Origin: DGNJ01 sp002388905
Lineage (GTDB): Bacteria; Pseudomonadota; Gammaproteobacteria; Pseudomonadales; Porticoccaceae
Reading direction: 5' to 3'
Assembly (NCBI GenBank): GCA_036843405.1
Contig: DAITSJ010000013.1
Span: 31,044-95,043, forward strand
Length of the DNA stretch: 64,000 nt
Of the stretch, positions 17,371-26,890 are shown one piece after another. Positions within the stretch are counted from its first letter, which is position 1. Each line of letters starts with the position of its first letter. The notes under the pieces were generated by a model. The model worked only from the letters and a program-made list of their open reading frames with translations, was not told the origin of the DNA and did no database searches. The position numbers and the translations under genes are program-made.

Positions 17371-18909
17371 GTGGAGAAACAATCTTTTATCAAACTCCTG
17401 CTGCCACTGGCCATATTGTCATTCCCCGTATTGGGCGCCGAACCCGATCCGCTCGACAGCGACATTCCCGCGCTCGATGGCGGAGACGACGTTTTTATCA
17501 TTGATGACAGCGGTGAAGACGACGTCCTGACCATCGAGAGGGATCCAGCACAGGACGACGACCCGCAAGGCATAGAGCCAGTGGACGGCGACGAAGAATT
17601 CATCATTGACGGCGAAATCGAGGGTCTTCCCGGTGGCGATGCCATTGTCGAGGAAAAAGCGGACGACACTGAGAAAAGCGCTGCCACCGGAGCCACGGAC
17701 TATGAAACCGAAGAAGGCGCCTTCGGTGTGGACGACCTCTGGCTGGAAATGAGCCATTTCCCCGACAGCAACTCCGCCGCCGATAATCAGGCGTTTTTCC
17801 ATGGCCAGGTCTCGGGCGAATGGCGCTTGTCCGATCACTGGGATGCGAAACTCACGCTGCGGGCGGATACTTACGTGCAAAACGGTAGTCAGGACACCGA
17901 AGACAGCACCCTGGACTACGGGGATACTTTTATACGTTACTCGGAAGAAAACTACCGGGTCACCCTGGGGGGACAAACGGTGATGTGGGGCCGCATCGAT
18001 GAGTTCCCGCCCACGGACTACCTGAGCACCCAGGATCTGTCGCGCTATATCCTGGACGACCTCTCGGATCGTCGCCGCGCCTCGCCGGCGCTGCGCTTCG
18101 AATACTTCAGTGGCAATGCCAAGCTGGATGTCATCGCCCTGCCGGTATTCCGGGAGGCGGAGTTGGCGGACAAGGACAGCGTCTGGTTTCCCGTCAACCG
18201 CCGCAGCGGCGAAATTCTCGGGCTCGAATCCACGCCGGTCACCCGCTCGATCATACGTACCACGCCGGTGGTGCTGGACGAGCCGGACGGTGCCGGGGGC
18301 GGCGCCGTTCGCTTCAGCAATATCTCCGGCACCTTTGACTACGCCATCACCGTGCAGAGGGGCCGCCAGACAGTGCCCTATTTCACCTTTGACCCGGTCC
18401 GGGGTGTTATCGAATCCCGCTATCCCCGTTCCTGGGTGTTTGGCGGCGATATCGGCTTCGAGGCCCTGGGTGGGACGGTCAGGTTCGAGGCTGCCTGGAT
18501 CGGCGACACACCGGCGACGGAAGTGGACGGCACTTTCACCACGGAGGAAAGCGTCACCTGGGCGGCGGCCATCGAACTGTACCCGGGCGACGGCGACGGT
18601 CGCTTGAACCTGCAAATTATCGGCCGCAACATGATCGGGGCCGACGACGTGCTGGATCGCGATGAACTGTATTGGTTCAACGGCTCCTATGAAGTGCCGT
18701 TTGCCGACAACAACTGGCGTTTCAAGACGCGGTTCAATATCGGCCTCGACAAAAACGATGTCTACCTGAACCCCGAAATCGCCTATACGGGCTGGCGATC
18801 CCGGGAAATTTACCTGGAAGCACACTATTTCAACGGGGCCAACGGCACGCCGGGGGGCTTCCACGAGGATAACTCAGTCATAGCCATCGGCTGGCGGGGC
18901 AAGTTTTAG
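17371..18909 (+). CDS. Outer-membrane beta-barrel protein with acidic N-terminal region
   Basis: 512 residues with a signal peptide (about 1-23, ending V-L-G-A). Residues 24-115 are extremely rich in Asp/Glu/Gly with repeated I-I-D-D/E-F-I-I-D-type patches, followed by alternating amphipathic strands and a terminal W-R-G-K-F, typical of outer-membrane barrels. Start GTG 17371 has an AAAGGAAG site. This gene, the LolA-like gene and the MMPL gene form a recurrent trio. It may be the outer-membrane receiver of the transported lipid; the substrate is unknown. The acidic segment may bind divalent cations (inference). Confidence 0.8.
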   Translation: MEKQSFIKLLLPLAILSFPVLGAEPDPLDSDIPALDGGDDVFIIDDSGEDDVLTIERDPAQDDDPQGIEPVDGDEEFIIDGEIEGLPGGDAIVEEKADDTEKSAATGATDYETEEGAFGVDDLWLEMSHFPDSNSAADNQAFFHGQVSGEWRLSDHWDAKLTLRADTYVQNGSQDTEDSTLDYGDTFIRYSEENYRVTLGGQTVMWGRIDEFPPTDYLSTQDLSRYILDDLSDRRRASPALRFEYFSGNAKLDVIALPVFREAELADKDSVWFPVNRRSGEILGLESTPVTRSIIRTTPVVLDEPDGAGGGAVRFSNISGTFDYAITVQRGRQTVPYFTFDPVRGVIESRYPRSWVFGGDIGFEALGGTVRFEAAWIGDTPATEVDGTFTTEESVTWAAAIELYPGDGDGRLNLQIIGRNMIGADDVLDRDELYWFNGSYEVPFADNNWRFKTRFNIGLDKNDVYLNPEIAYTGWRSREIYLEAHYFNGANGTPGGFHEDNSVIAIGWRGKF

Positions 18910-18931
18910 GCCCTAGATTTCCTGAACCCGA

Positions 18932-21580
18932 ATGGACAACTATCGCCTGCGACTTCAATCCCTGGATGAATCCACCGAACCCTGTGCCATCCTCTATCAC
19001 GGGATTTTCGTCTACGCCAACGAAGCCTTTGTCCTGAAGCTCGGGTATAACTCCTTTTCCGAGATCAAGGCCAAGCGTATCCGGGATCTGCCCCTTGCGA
19101 TAGATCCCGACGATCTGGCGACATTCCTCAAGCGGGCCAACCTCACCGTCGAGGTGGCCAGCTCCCGGCCCAAGTGCAAAATCTCCGTTACTGGTGGTAA
19201 AGATGTTGTCCTCAGTGGCTACAGCACCTATTTCGGCGGCAGCCGGGTCACTTGCCTAACCGCCAGCGACAGCAAGCAGATCCGGGTTCCCCGTATTTTC
19301 CAGCGCCTGGCGGATAGCACCTGGAAACCCCTTCTCGCCATTGCCTTTGTGCTTTTGCTTACCGTGGCATCCGGCCTGCTTCTCACCAATATCAATATCA
19401 ATAACGCCCCAAAGGTTTACCTGCCGTCGGATTCACCGGCGGTCGTCATCGATGAAAAGTTGCGGGAGGTTTTCCCCAATGATGAAGGCCTGGTGCTGTT
19501 GTTCGAGGGTGTCGCCCTGTATTCCGACGGTTTCATGGACGCCATGGACAGGCTCACCAATGTTCTGGAATCCCACGAGGCTGTCGACACCGTTATCAGT
19601 GTCACGTCCCAGGACCATATCCGGGGCACCGAATCCGGTTTTATCATCGAACCGCTGATCGACGTCGACAACGAAGACCGCAACGCCGCCCAGCGCCGCG
19701 AGCGTATCCTCGGCGACAGGTTCGCCAACGGCCTGCTGGCGGCCCCCGATGGCAGTGCCCTTGCCCTGGTCGTCATCCCGGAGACCATGCAAAGCAGCCT
19801 TGCCCGCATGGCGCTTCAGGATGAAATCACCGACCTGGTCGCCGACCACGGCCTGAAGGGCTACCTGACGGCGGTGGCCGGCCAGATCACCACGGACGTG
19901 GAGCAGACCCGCTCACTGATCGATGAAAACAAGCTGTTTATCCCCACCACGGTGATCGTCGGCCTGCTGCTTATCTGGTTCCTGTTCCGGCGGGTTCTGG
20001 CGCTGGCTGTCACGGGTCTGGTACTTGCCAGCGTGGTGAACACCACCATCTCCCTGCACGTGGTGTTCAATCAGCCCTTCAACATGATCTCCAGTATTCT
20101 GCCGCCCCTGCTCTCCGCGCTTTCCATCGCGGCCCTGGTGCATCTTTTCAATGCCATTTCCTATGCTTCAAAAAGGGGCAAGATGGGCGCCGAGCGGGTG
20201 GCGGATGCGCTCGCCGAGGTGAAGCGCCCCGCCCTCTATACCGCCCTGACGACAATGGCCGGCTTCGCCTCCCTGGCCTTCAGCCCCATCACACCCATCC
20301 GGGTATTCGGGCTGATTACCGCGGCCGGTGTCGGGTTCATCTACCTGGTGGTCTACCATCTGGTGCCACCCATCCTTGCCCGTTACGACCACAACGAATG
20401 GCGGACAGGTACGGGGCGGCGTTCCCCCATCGACAGAATTGTCGGGCTCTGTTACCGCTTCGGTGCCCGCCGGCCCGTTCCGACGCTGGTGGTCACGGCC
20501 TCACTGCTTGTTATCGGTTCACCCTTTATCGCCAATGTCGTGGTCGAAACCAACCTGCTCCAGTTTTTCGCCAGCGACCACAAGACCCGGATCGCCACCG
20601 AGCATATCGAGGAAAAGATCGCGGGCACGGGCTCCCTCGATATCAGTTTCACCAGCGCCCGGTCCGAGGGCCTCATTTCCCCCAGCAACCTCAATGTCAT
20701 CCGCGACTTCCAGGACTGGGCCGAGCAACAGCCGGAGGTCGACAAGGCCCTGTCGCCGGTGGATTTTATCGAGGAAATGCACTGGGGCTTTCACGCCGAG
20801 CAGAGCGAATACCGGACGATCCCCGACAACCCCGACCTGATCAGCCAGTACCTGTTCATCTACGATGGCGACGATCTTTACGATTTCCTGGATGAAAGTT
20901 ACCGGCAGGCCCGTGTCAGCCTGAATATCAATGTGCACGGCGCCAACGAGATCAGCATGCTTATGGATCGCATACGGGACTACCTGGCGAGCCGGGACAT
21001 GGACGACATGGAGTGGCAAATCGCCGGCCTGAGCCGGATGTTCGCCGAGCAGGAAGATTTGCTGGTGAAGGGCCAGATCTACAGCATGGTCAGTGCCGTG
21101 GGCATGATTTTTCTCTTTATGCTGGTCCTCTGGCGGTCCCTGAAAGACAGCCTGATATGCATGATCCCGAATCTTTCACCCATCCTGATAATCTTTATCG
21201 CCATGGGCATCTTCGGCATCTGGCTGGACATGGCCACCGCCATGATCGCCAGCGTTGCCGTGGGTATCGCCATTGACGACACCATTCATGTCTATCACGG
21301 CTTTATCTCGAGGGTAAGAAAAGGCGGCGTGCGCCCGGTAACCGCCATCGCCCGCACCTACCGGCAAGCCGGCCGGGCAATTACCACCACCACCATTATT
21401 CTCTGCGCGCAATTTATGCTGCTCACCACCAGCGCATTCGCGCCCATCAACAGCTTTGGGCTGTTGACCAGCGCAGGGCTGCTTGCCGCGCTGTTATTCG
21501 ATATCCTTTTATTGCCGGCGCTGTTGGTGCTGTTATTTCGCCCGGCGACCCCGGCGTCAGGGGATCTACAGCCGGGCTAA
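18932..21580 (+). CDS. MMPL/RND-family transporter with PAS-like N-terminal domain
   Basis: 882 residues. Residues 1-110 read as a PAS-like sensor (G-I-F-V-Y-A-N-E-A-F followed by L-G-Y and D-P-D-D-L-A), then a first helix at about 130-152, a periplasmic domain, five to six helices, a second periplasmic domain and a second helix bundle with G-I-A-I-D-D-T-I-H in the SSD/RND style. MMPL proteins export lipids or hopanoid-like hydrophobic molecules. A cytoplasmic PAS domain before the first helix is unusual. ATG 18932 lies 22 nt after the barrel gene. The 3' end overlaps the antisense prsT end by 15 nt. Confidence 0.88.
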   Translation: MDNYRLRLQSLDESTEPCAILYHGIFVYANEAFVLKLGYNSFSEIKAKRIRDLPLAIDPDDLATFLKRANLTVEVASSRPKCKISVTGGKDVVLSGYSTYFGGSRVTCLTASDSKQIRVPRIFQRLADSTWKPLLAIAFVLLLTVASGLLLTNININNAPKVYLPSDSPAVVIDEKLREVFPNDEGLVLLFEGVALYSDGFMDAMDRLTNVLESHEAVDTVISVTSQDHIRGTESGFIIEPLIDVDNEDRNAAQRRERILGDRFANGLLAAPDGSALALVVIPETMQSSLARMALQDEITDLVADHGLKGYLTAVAGQITTDVEQTRSLIDENKLFIPTTVIVGLLLIWFLFRRVLALAVTGLVLASVVNTTISLHVVFNQPFNMISSILPPLLSALSIAALVHLFNAISYASKRGKMGAERVADALAEVKRPALYTALTTMAGFASLAFSPITPIRVFGLITAAGVGFIYLVVYHLVPPILARYDHNEWRTGTGRRSPIDRIVGLCYRFGARRPVPTLVVTASLLVIGSPFIANVVVETNLLQFFASDHKTRIATEHIEEKIAGTGSLDISFTSARSEGLISPSNLNVIRDFQDWAEQQPEVDKALSPVDFIEEMHWGFHAEQSEYRTIPDNPDLISQYLFIYDGDDLYDFLDESYRQARVSLNINVHGANEISMLMDRIRDYLASRDMDDMEWQIAGLSRMFAEQEDLLVKGQIYSMVSAVGMIFLFMLVLWRSLKDSLICMIPNLSPILIIFIAMGIFGIWLDMATAMIASVAVGIAIDDTIHVYHGFISRVRKGGVRPVTAIARTYRQAGRAITTTTIILCAQFMLLTTSAFAPINSFGLLTSAGLLAALLFDILLLPALLVLLFRPATPASGDLQPG

Positions 21581-24328
21581 AAGTTTCCGGGCCTCTTCCT
21601 TTTCCGGGAATTCCGACTCGCCGGCAAGCAGTTCTTCGAGCACGGCCACGGCCTGCTCCCGGTCCCCGGCTTCCGACAGGATTTGCGCGTAATGGTAACG
21701 CAGGGTCGGACTGTCGCCCGCCAGCGCCAGGGCGTCCTCCATGGTCCGCCTGGCCCTGGCGGTATCGCCATTTTCCAGGAGGACCATCGCCATGGTGTCC
21801 AGGGCCGATGGCGATTCCGGCTGCATTTCCGTGGCTTTTCCAGCGTATTCCAGTGCCTTCTGCGTATCTGTTTTTCTCAGCAGCCAGGCGAGATTGTTGA
21901 GGGCGGTGAAATTGTCCTTGTCCGACTCCAGTACCCTGGAATACTGTTCCCGCGCCTTGGCGTTATCACCGGTTGCCAGTTGAATATTGGCCAGTTCCAG
22001 TCGCGCCGCGCTGTCGCGGGGGTATTCCTCAAGCCAGTCCTCCAAAAACTTCAGGGCGCCTTCCCGGTCGCCGCCCCGCCAGTAATGCCTGAAAAGCATC
22101 AGTGCGGTTTCCGTGCCCGGAGCCTTGCCGTGCGCTTGCTCCAGAAGCTCCCTCGCCTTCCCGTGATTGCCCCTGAGGGTCGCTTCCGTGGCCCGCAGCC
22201 TCAGGACCTGGGGATCCTCCGGGACCATTTCCTTTAAAACGGTCAGATGGGATTGCGCATCATCCACCCTGCCCTGGTTGAGCAACTGATTGGCCAGTTC
22301 AATACGGGGATCCAGGTAGCTTGGCGACAGCTCGATGGCTCTCTCGAATGCAGCTTCCGCCTTGTCCCCCTCGCCGAGGGCCAGATAGGCAATTCCCTTG
22401 TGGTACCAGGGCTGGGGGGCATCCGGACGCAGGATGACCACGCGATCAAAGGTATTTACCGCATCCCGGTAATTGCCGGTTCGCAAATCCGACAGGCCCA
22501 GCAAATTCAGCACCTCGGCGCTGTTTCGCTTATCCTGCTCCAGGCCGCTGAAAAGCACGGGAACTTTCTCCGCTCTGCCTTTTGCCAGCCGGTAACGGGC
22601 CATGATAATCCGGGGTTGCGTTGCCTGGGGATGGGCCGACATGGCATTTTCCAGGTGGGCGACCATGGCCTCGTGATTCCCGGCCCCTTCTTCCAGGGCG
22701 GCGGACTTCAGCAAGACATCGAGGTTGTTCTCGTCGGCCTCCAGCACCCTCCGGTAATGACTTCTCGCCTTGTCCAGATTACCTTCCTGGATCGCCAGAG
22801 CGGCCAGGCTCTTATTGGCATCGGGATTGGCGGGCTCTGCCTCCAGCACAGACTGAAAGACTTTTCGTGCCTCTTGCATGTTGCCGGCCGCCAGGTGGAC
22901 CCTGCCGAGCACCTGTCTGGCGGCGGCACTGTCCGATTGACTGGCGACATATTCGCGGGCCGCCGCCAGGGCCGCGTCCATATCGCCCTTGCGCATATAA
23001 GCGGAGACCCGGAGCAGTCCCGCCGGCTGATACCCGGGATCCAGGGACAGAGCCGTTTCAATGTTTTCAAGCGCCTCGGAAAACTCGCCGGCCGCGATCA
23101 TGCTCGCCCCGAGCCTTGTGCGCATTTCCGCGGAATCCGGCTGCTTTTCAGCCAGCCGGGAGAGCAGGGGCAAACCCTCCTCATAGTTACCCTGACGGAT
23201 CAGGGCCGTGGCGAGCAGGTTCTGGGCCTGGATATCCGGGTCGTCTCCTTCAATGAGTGGCGCCACCAGCTCCCGGACCTCGCCGGGCTCACCGCGCCTG
23301 AGCTTGATGGTGGCGAGCAACTTCCTGGCGGCGGCATCCTCCGGCGCTATGGCAAGAAACCGGTAGGCGTATTCCTCGGCCTGGACAAGCTTGTTTTTTG
23401 CATAATAGGCGGCGGAGAGGTAACGCAGCGACAGGGGGTAGTTGTCCTCGAACTTCTGGGCCACTTCCAGCGCTTCGATGGCCTCGTCGATATTACCCTG
23501 GGAAAAAGCGGCCACCCCTTTCAGGTATTGGGTGCCGGGATTCTGGGGCACCATTTCTTCAAGCTTTGCAATATCCGCCTGGGCTTTGTCGAGTTCCTTA
23601 TTCTGGATCCGGATCAGTGCCCGTTTATAGTAATCATCGGGATTGTACTCGCTGTGTTCAATGGCCTTGCTGAATGCCCGTTCCGCCGCCTCCAGTCGCA
23701 TGCTTCTCAGTTCAATGTCCCCCAGCAACCGCCAGGCGGGCGCGTAATCCCCGTGGCTTTCGATAACCCGATCGAGCTTCTGGCGCGCCTCGTCCCAGTT
23801 CTCTCTCTCGGCCCCGGTCACACGGGCCTCCATCACGCGCACATAGGCCGAATCGGGATCTTCCCCCAATGCCTCCTTGACCAGCCGCCAGGCCTTATCG
23901 CCATCCCTTTTCCGCAAATATCCCCAGGCCTGGGTGGCCTTTACCACGGCCCGTGCTTCCGGAGAAAGACCCGCCAACTCCAGGTTTTCGAGTTCATCGA
24001 GCTCGTTGGTGTGCAACAACGACTGGGCCAGTAATGGCGTCACCTGTTCCGCCGGTTGGCCCAGCCCCTGCGCTCGCTGCAACTCCTTCACGGCATCCGC
24101 ATGGGCGCCAGTTTCGTGGTACAGCTTACCCAGGAGCCAGCGGGCCTCGCCATTTTCCGGGTTCTTTTGCAGGGCATTTTTGAGCGCGATCACCGCGGGC
24201 CCCTGCTGACCTTCCGCCAGGTACTCGCGAGCCTGCTCGATATGTTCCACATCGGATTTCTCCAGTGAGCAGGAGAGGGTCAATACCGAGACTAAAATCA
24301 GAAAGAAGCGAAGAATGCCGGTTTTCAT
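21566..24328 (-). CDS. prsT: PEP-CTERM system TPR-repeat lipoprotein PrsT
   Basis: 920 residues composed almost wholly of tetratricopeptide repeats (some twenty units) behind a short N-terminal hydrophobic segment ending L-T-L-S-C-S, a probable though slightly atypical lipobox. Length and composition match PrsT, a marker of exosortase/PEP-CTERM systems that probably serves as an outer-envelope scaffold in EPS export. ATG 24328 was chosen over 24334 because AAGG lies 7 nt before it, while it almost abuts the first ATG. It is convergent with the MMPL gene. Confidence 0.93.
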   Translation of the reverse strand: MKTGILRFFLILVSVLTLSCSLEKSDVEHIEQAREYLAEGQQGPAVIALKNALQKNPENGEARWLLGKLYHETGAHADAVKELQRAQGLGQPAEQVTPLLAQSLLHTNELDELENLELAGLSPEARAVVKATQAWGYLRKRDGDKAWRLVKEALGEDPDSAYVRVMEARVTGAERENWDEARQKLDRVIESHGDYAPAWRLLGDIELRSMRLEAAERAFSKAIEHSEYNPDDYYKRALIRIQNKELDKAQADIAKLEEMVPQNPGTQYLKGVAAFSQGNIDEAIEALEVAQKFEDNYPLSLRYLSAAYYAKNKLVQAEEYAYRFLAIAPEDAAARKLLATIKLRRGEPGEVRELVAPLIEGDDPDIQAQNLLATALIRQGNYEEGLPLLSRLAEKQPDSAEMRTRLGASMIAAGEFSEALENIETALSLDPGYQPAGLLRVSAYMRKGDMDAALAAAREYVASQSDSAAARQVLGRVHLAAGNMQEARKVFQSVLEAEPANPDANKSLAALAIQEGNLDKARSHYRRVLEADENNLDVLLKSAALEEGAGNHEAMVAHLENAMSAHPQATQPRIIMARYRLAKGRAEKVPVLFSGLEQDKRNSAEVLNLLGLSDLRTGNYRDAVNTFDRVVILRPDAPQPWYHKGIAYLALGEGDKAEAAFERAIELSPSYLDPRIELANQLLNQGRVDDAQSHLTVLKEMVPEDPQVLRLRATEATLRGNHGKARELLEQAHGKAPGTETALMLFRHYWRGGDREGALKFLEDWLEEYPRDSAARLELANIQLATGDNAKAREQYSRVLESDKDNFTALNNLAWLLRKTDTQKALEYAGKATEMQPESPSALDTMAMVLLENGDTARARRTMEDALALAGDSPTLRYHYAQILSEAGDREQAVAVLEELLAGESEFPEKEEARKLLARL

Positions 24329-24441
24329 TGTCATGCCTTATCTGCGTTTGCCATCCATGTATCAGGGATTATGGCACGGCCAAAGATCATCGGAAAGGCT
24401 AGCCATCACCGGTTATTGACTAACAGAGATGGCAAATAAAA

Positions 24442-24465
24442 AAAAGGGCTCCGAGGAGCCCTTTT
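24442..24465 (-). terminator. Rho-independent terminator after the PEP-CTERM gene
   Basis: An 11-bp stem AAAAGGGCTCC / GGAGCCCTTTT with a 2-nt loop. On the minus strand it is followed by a further run of T (24433-24441), 28 nt after the stop of the PEP-CTERM gene. Confidence 0.9.
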
Positions 24466-24492
24466 CAGGTGGATCAGTTTGTCAGTTGGTGG

Positions 24493-25437
24493 TTATGCAG
24501 TCACCTGGGAGTCTCTCCTGGAGCGGCGCAACCCCGCCATACCCAGCAGGCCAAGCCCGATCAGCAGAATGGCAGCCGGCTCGGGAATTTCCCGGGCGGT
24601 GATGGCGTATTGGAGCTGGAAGACGTTATTTGCATTTTCGTCAGTCACCAACCCGAAGCAGTTAGGATCAGCACCAGCAGCCGCGCAGATAGCGTCGTCC
24701 AAAATACCCAGCCCTTCGGCCAGCAAAAACACCGTGTACTCGATAGCAGGGTTACCGGGATCACCAGGAATGATAAAGCTATCGATCACAAAAGCGTCGT
24801 CATCGGTTCCGGTCACATCCACGGACTCGCCGGTCAAACCTGGACCTGCAATAGTGAATATGTCACGACAGCTTACGCCATCCGGATTGCCCGAAGGGCA
24901 GTCTGTGCCTGTGAGGGCGTTAGGGGTCTCCGTAAAGTTAATGTCGTAGGTAAGCGTCCTCGTATCGAGTGGCCCCAGCGCGGGATCCGCAGCTGCCAAA
25001 ACAATAAAATCTGTGGCCTGGGCTGTATCAAGCGACTCCGTATTGTTGTTTAGGGTTTGGTTGTCATGAGCAACTTTAGGACCCAGCGCAAAATCACTGA
25101 TATCTAAAGGCTCAGTAGCTGTGAAGGCATTGGTGTTGGTGGTGGTTCCGTCACCATCATTGATTTGGACACTGCTGGTATTTGCATCATCATCAGACCA
25201 ACTCAGAGTCTGCCAGCCACTAACGTTATCCCCATAGGGAGCGGGACCGACACTGGCGCTAGTGTCGCTTTCCTGTATACCAGTTCCGCCAGTGTCGCCA
25301 TCATCAGTCCATTCGGTCCACTCAAACTCCTGATCCACATTCCATTCGTTAATAAAAGGCACCGCCTGCGCGCTGGCGCCGACCACGCACAACAGGGAAG
25401 CAAGAGCCGCTTTCCTAAATCCAGTTATTCGTTTCAT
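24493..25437 (-). CDS. PEP-CTERM sorting domain protein (secreted matrix protein)
   Basis: 314 residues. Signal peptide 1-25 (A-S-A-Q-A), then a Thr/Asp/Asn-rich body without recognised enzymatic motifs, and a canonical C-terminal sorting signal: P-E-P at 285-287, a hydrophobic helix (L-L-I-G-L-G-L-L-G-M-A-G) and an Arg cluster (L-R-R-S-R-R). Exosortase would cleave at the PEP region and release or anchor the protein at the cell surface. An N-E-W-N start and an H-D-N-Q motif recall the THxN PEP-CTERM subgroup, but this is tentative. A sigma-54 type promoter lies upstream, and GGAG is 5 nt before the ATG. Confidence 0.94.
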   Translation of the reverse strand: MKRITGFRKAALASLLCVVGASAQAVPFINEWNVDQEFEWTEWTDDGDTGGTGIQESDTSASVGPAPYGDNVSGWQTLSWSDDDANTSSVQINDGDGTTTNTNAFTATEPLDISDFALGPKVAHDNQTLNNNTESLDTAQATDFIVLAAADPALGPLDTRTLTYDINFTETPNALTGTDCPSGNPDGVSCRDIFTIAGPGLTGESVDVTGTDDDAFVIDSFIIPGDPGNPAIEYTVFLLAEGLGILDDAICAAAGADPNCFGLVTDENANNVFQLQYAITAREIPEPAAILLIGLGLLGMAGLRRSRRDSQVTA

Positions 25438-25539
25438 GAGTACATCTCCGTGAGTAGAAATCCTTACTTAGTGTGAGCAGTCAGGCCCGGGGAATTCACT
25501 TTGATATCCGCTACCCGAGTCTCGCTTAACCAGAGATAT

Positions 25540-25555
25540 TGCACATCCCATGCCA
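25540..25555 (-). promoter_or_regulatory. Sigma-54 (-24/-12) promoter of the PEP-CTERM gene
   Basis: On the minus strand TGGCATGGGATGTGCA has GG and GC exactly 10 nt apart and matches 14 of the 16-position framework TGGCACG-N4-TTGCA at all key bases. Transcription would begin near 25528, giving a leader of about 90 nt. PEP-CTERM genes in other bacteria are known to be driven by sigma-54 with the PrsK/PrsR regulators, so the site fits the gene it precedes. Confidence 0.8.
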
Positions 25556-25788
25556 CCTGCACCAAAACAGGTCTAATATTTTTATATCCATTTGATTTTT
25601 ATGATTTTTTGTTTTTTTCAACCAATCCATCCCCTCCCCTTGCAGACGTAAAAATCTGCTGATTGTAAAAAATACTGACGGACAATTACCGGCACATTTT
25701 GCTATAAATATCCGGTATCCGACCATCGCCTTCCGGGCAAAACCAGGAATTTTTGACCCGGGGCCGGCGGCGGAAGGATAATCAAGCG
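25556..25788. other. Intergenic region between the PEP-CTERM gene and the nitroreductase-like gene
   Basis: AT-rich 233 nt. The plus strand has CGGACA (25679-25684) and TATAAA (25703-25708) 18 nt apart, a possible promoter for the nitroreductase-like gene, and the T-rich stretch near 25568-25619 resembles an UP element or a curved segment. No gene is visible. Confidence 0.4.
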
Positions 25789-26853
25789 ATGACTGACACG
25801 AAACTGATCAAATTGCTGGCCCTGAACGGCCTATGGGCTCCCTCCGCGGACAACAGCCAACCGTGGCGGTTCGACTGGGACGGCCACTCGCTGGTCATCG
25901 GCTATGATTCCGAACGGGTGGCCGGTCATACCTTCCCGCCGGAAAGCCAGGCAACCCTGATTTCGGCGGGGTGCGCCATCGAGAGCATTGTAAAATTTGC
26001 CAACACCATCGGCCTCGAGGTGGATATGGCCTACCGGCCCCAGGGCACCGGCCGGTCTCATACCTATGCGACAATCACGCCCAGGCTTTCCCCTGTACCC
26101 GCCCCTGAAACCGCCAACCAGCCGGTCACCGGCCGCCACACCAACCGCTGCGCCTACAAGTCGAAACCGCTGCCGGCCCCCTTGCTGACCACCATTGGCG
26201 GGGACACCGAAGGCAAGGCGCGTGTTCATACCTTCGACCAAACCGAATCCGTGCGGCAAATCTGGCGGCTGGTGCGCTCGGCGACGGAAATCCGCTTCCA
26301 GACCCGGGAAGTCCACGAATGGCTGGGCAAGAGCCTGCGCTTTGGGCGCGATGGACGGGAATCCGGCGACGGCCTGCATGTATCCACCCTGTGCCTTCCT
26401 CCGGGCGGGGGCCTGCTGCTCCGGTTTGTCGCCAGCTGGCCGAGGATGAAACGCCTCAATCGTATCGGGGCCTACAAACTCCTTGCCACCGTGGACGCAC
26501 AGCCCGTGAAAAAAGCCCCGGCCATGCTGGCTTTTACGGCACCGAATACACCGGACGGTGCGCTCGATGCAGGTCGGCTGCTTGATCGTGTCTGGACGCA
26601 CCTGAATAACGAAGGTGTGGCCTGCCACCCCTATTATGTGGTTGCCGATCAGTTGAGCAGGCTCGCCGAAAATACGGTGCCGGACCACCTGACCGGTCAG
26701 GCCAGAGCGCTACAAGAGGAGTGTGGGCAACTGTTGAATCTGCGGCAGGGTGAAACCCTGATGATGTTCCTGCGCACCGGCTACCCCACCAGGCAAGCAC
26801 CGCCTTCGGCGAGGCTGCCCCTGGAGCGGGTCTTCAGGAACCAGGCCGGCTAA
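25789..26853 (+). CDS. Nitroreductase-like flavoprotein (Acg-type)
   Basis: 354 residues. The FMN-site motif A-P-S-A-D-N-S-Q-P-W-R-F near residues 14-25 is that of nitroreductase/Acg family proteins. The middle contains R-H-T-N-R, another element of the Acg subgroup. The likely role is a flavin-dependent oxidoreductase; the substrate is unknown. ATG 25789 was chosen; a TTG at 25753 would add 12 charged residues. It converges on the ThiF-like gene with 37 nt between the stops, and the two types of enzyme are often paired in peptide or amide modification pathways. Confidence 0.8.
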   Translation: MTDTKLIKLLALNGLWAPSADNSQPWRFDWDGHSLVIGYDSERVAGHTFPPESQATLISAGCAIESIVKFANTIGLEVDMAYRPQGTGRSHTYATITPRLSPVPAPETANQPVTGRHTNRCAYKSKPLPAPLLTTIGGDTEGKARVHTFDQTESVRQIWRLVRSATEIRFQTREVHEWLGKSLRFGRDGRESGDGLHVSTLCLPPGGGLLLRFVASWPRMKRLNRIGAYKLLATVDAQPVKKAPAMLAFTAPNTPDGALDAGRLLDRVWTHLNNEGVACHPYYVVADQLSRLAENTVPDHLTGQARALQEECGQLLNLRQGETLMMFLRTGYPTRQAPPSARLPLERVFRNQAG

Positions 26854-26890
26854 CGACCTACCCGGGCAGAACCCGCAAGCCCCGTGTCAG

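Noticed and set aside
24380..24397. TGGCACGG motif upstream of prsT as a sigma-54 site
   Set aside because: It points away from prsT (plus strand) and lacks GC at the required -12 position.
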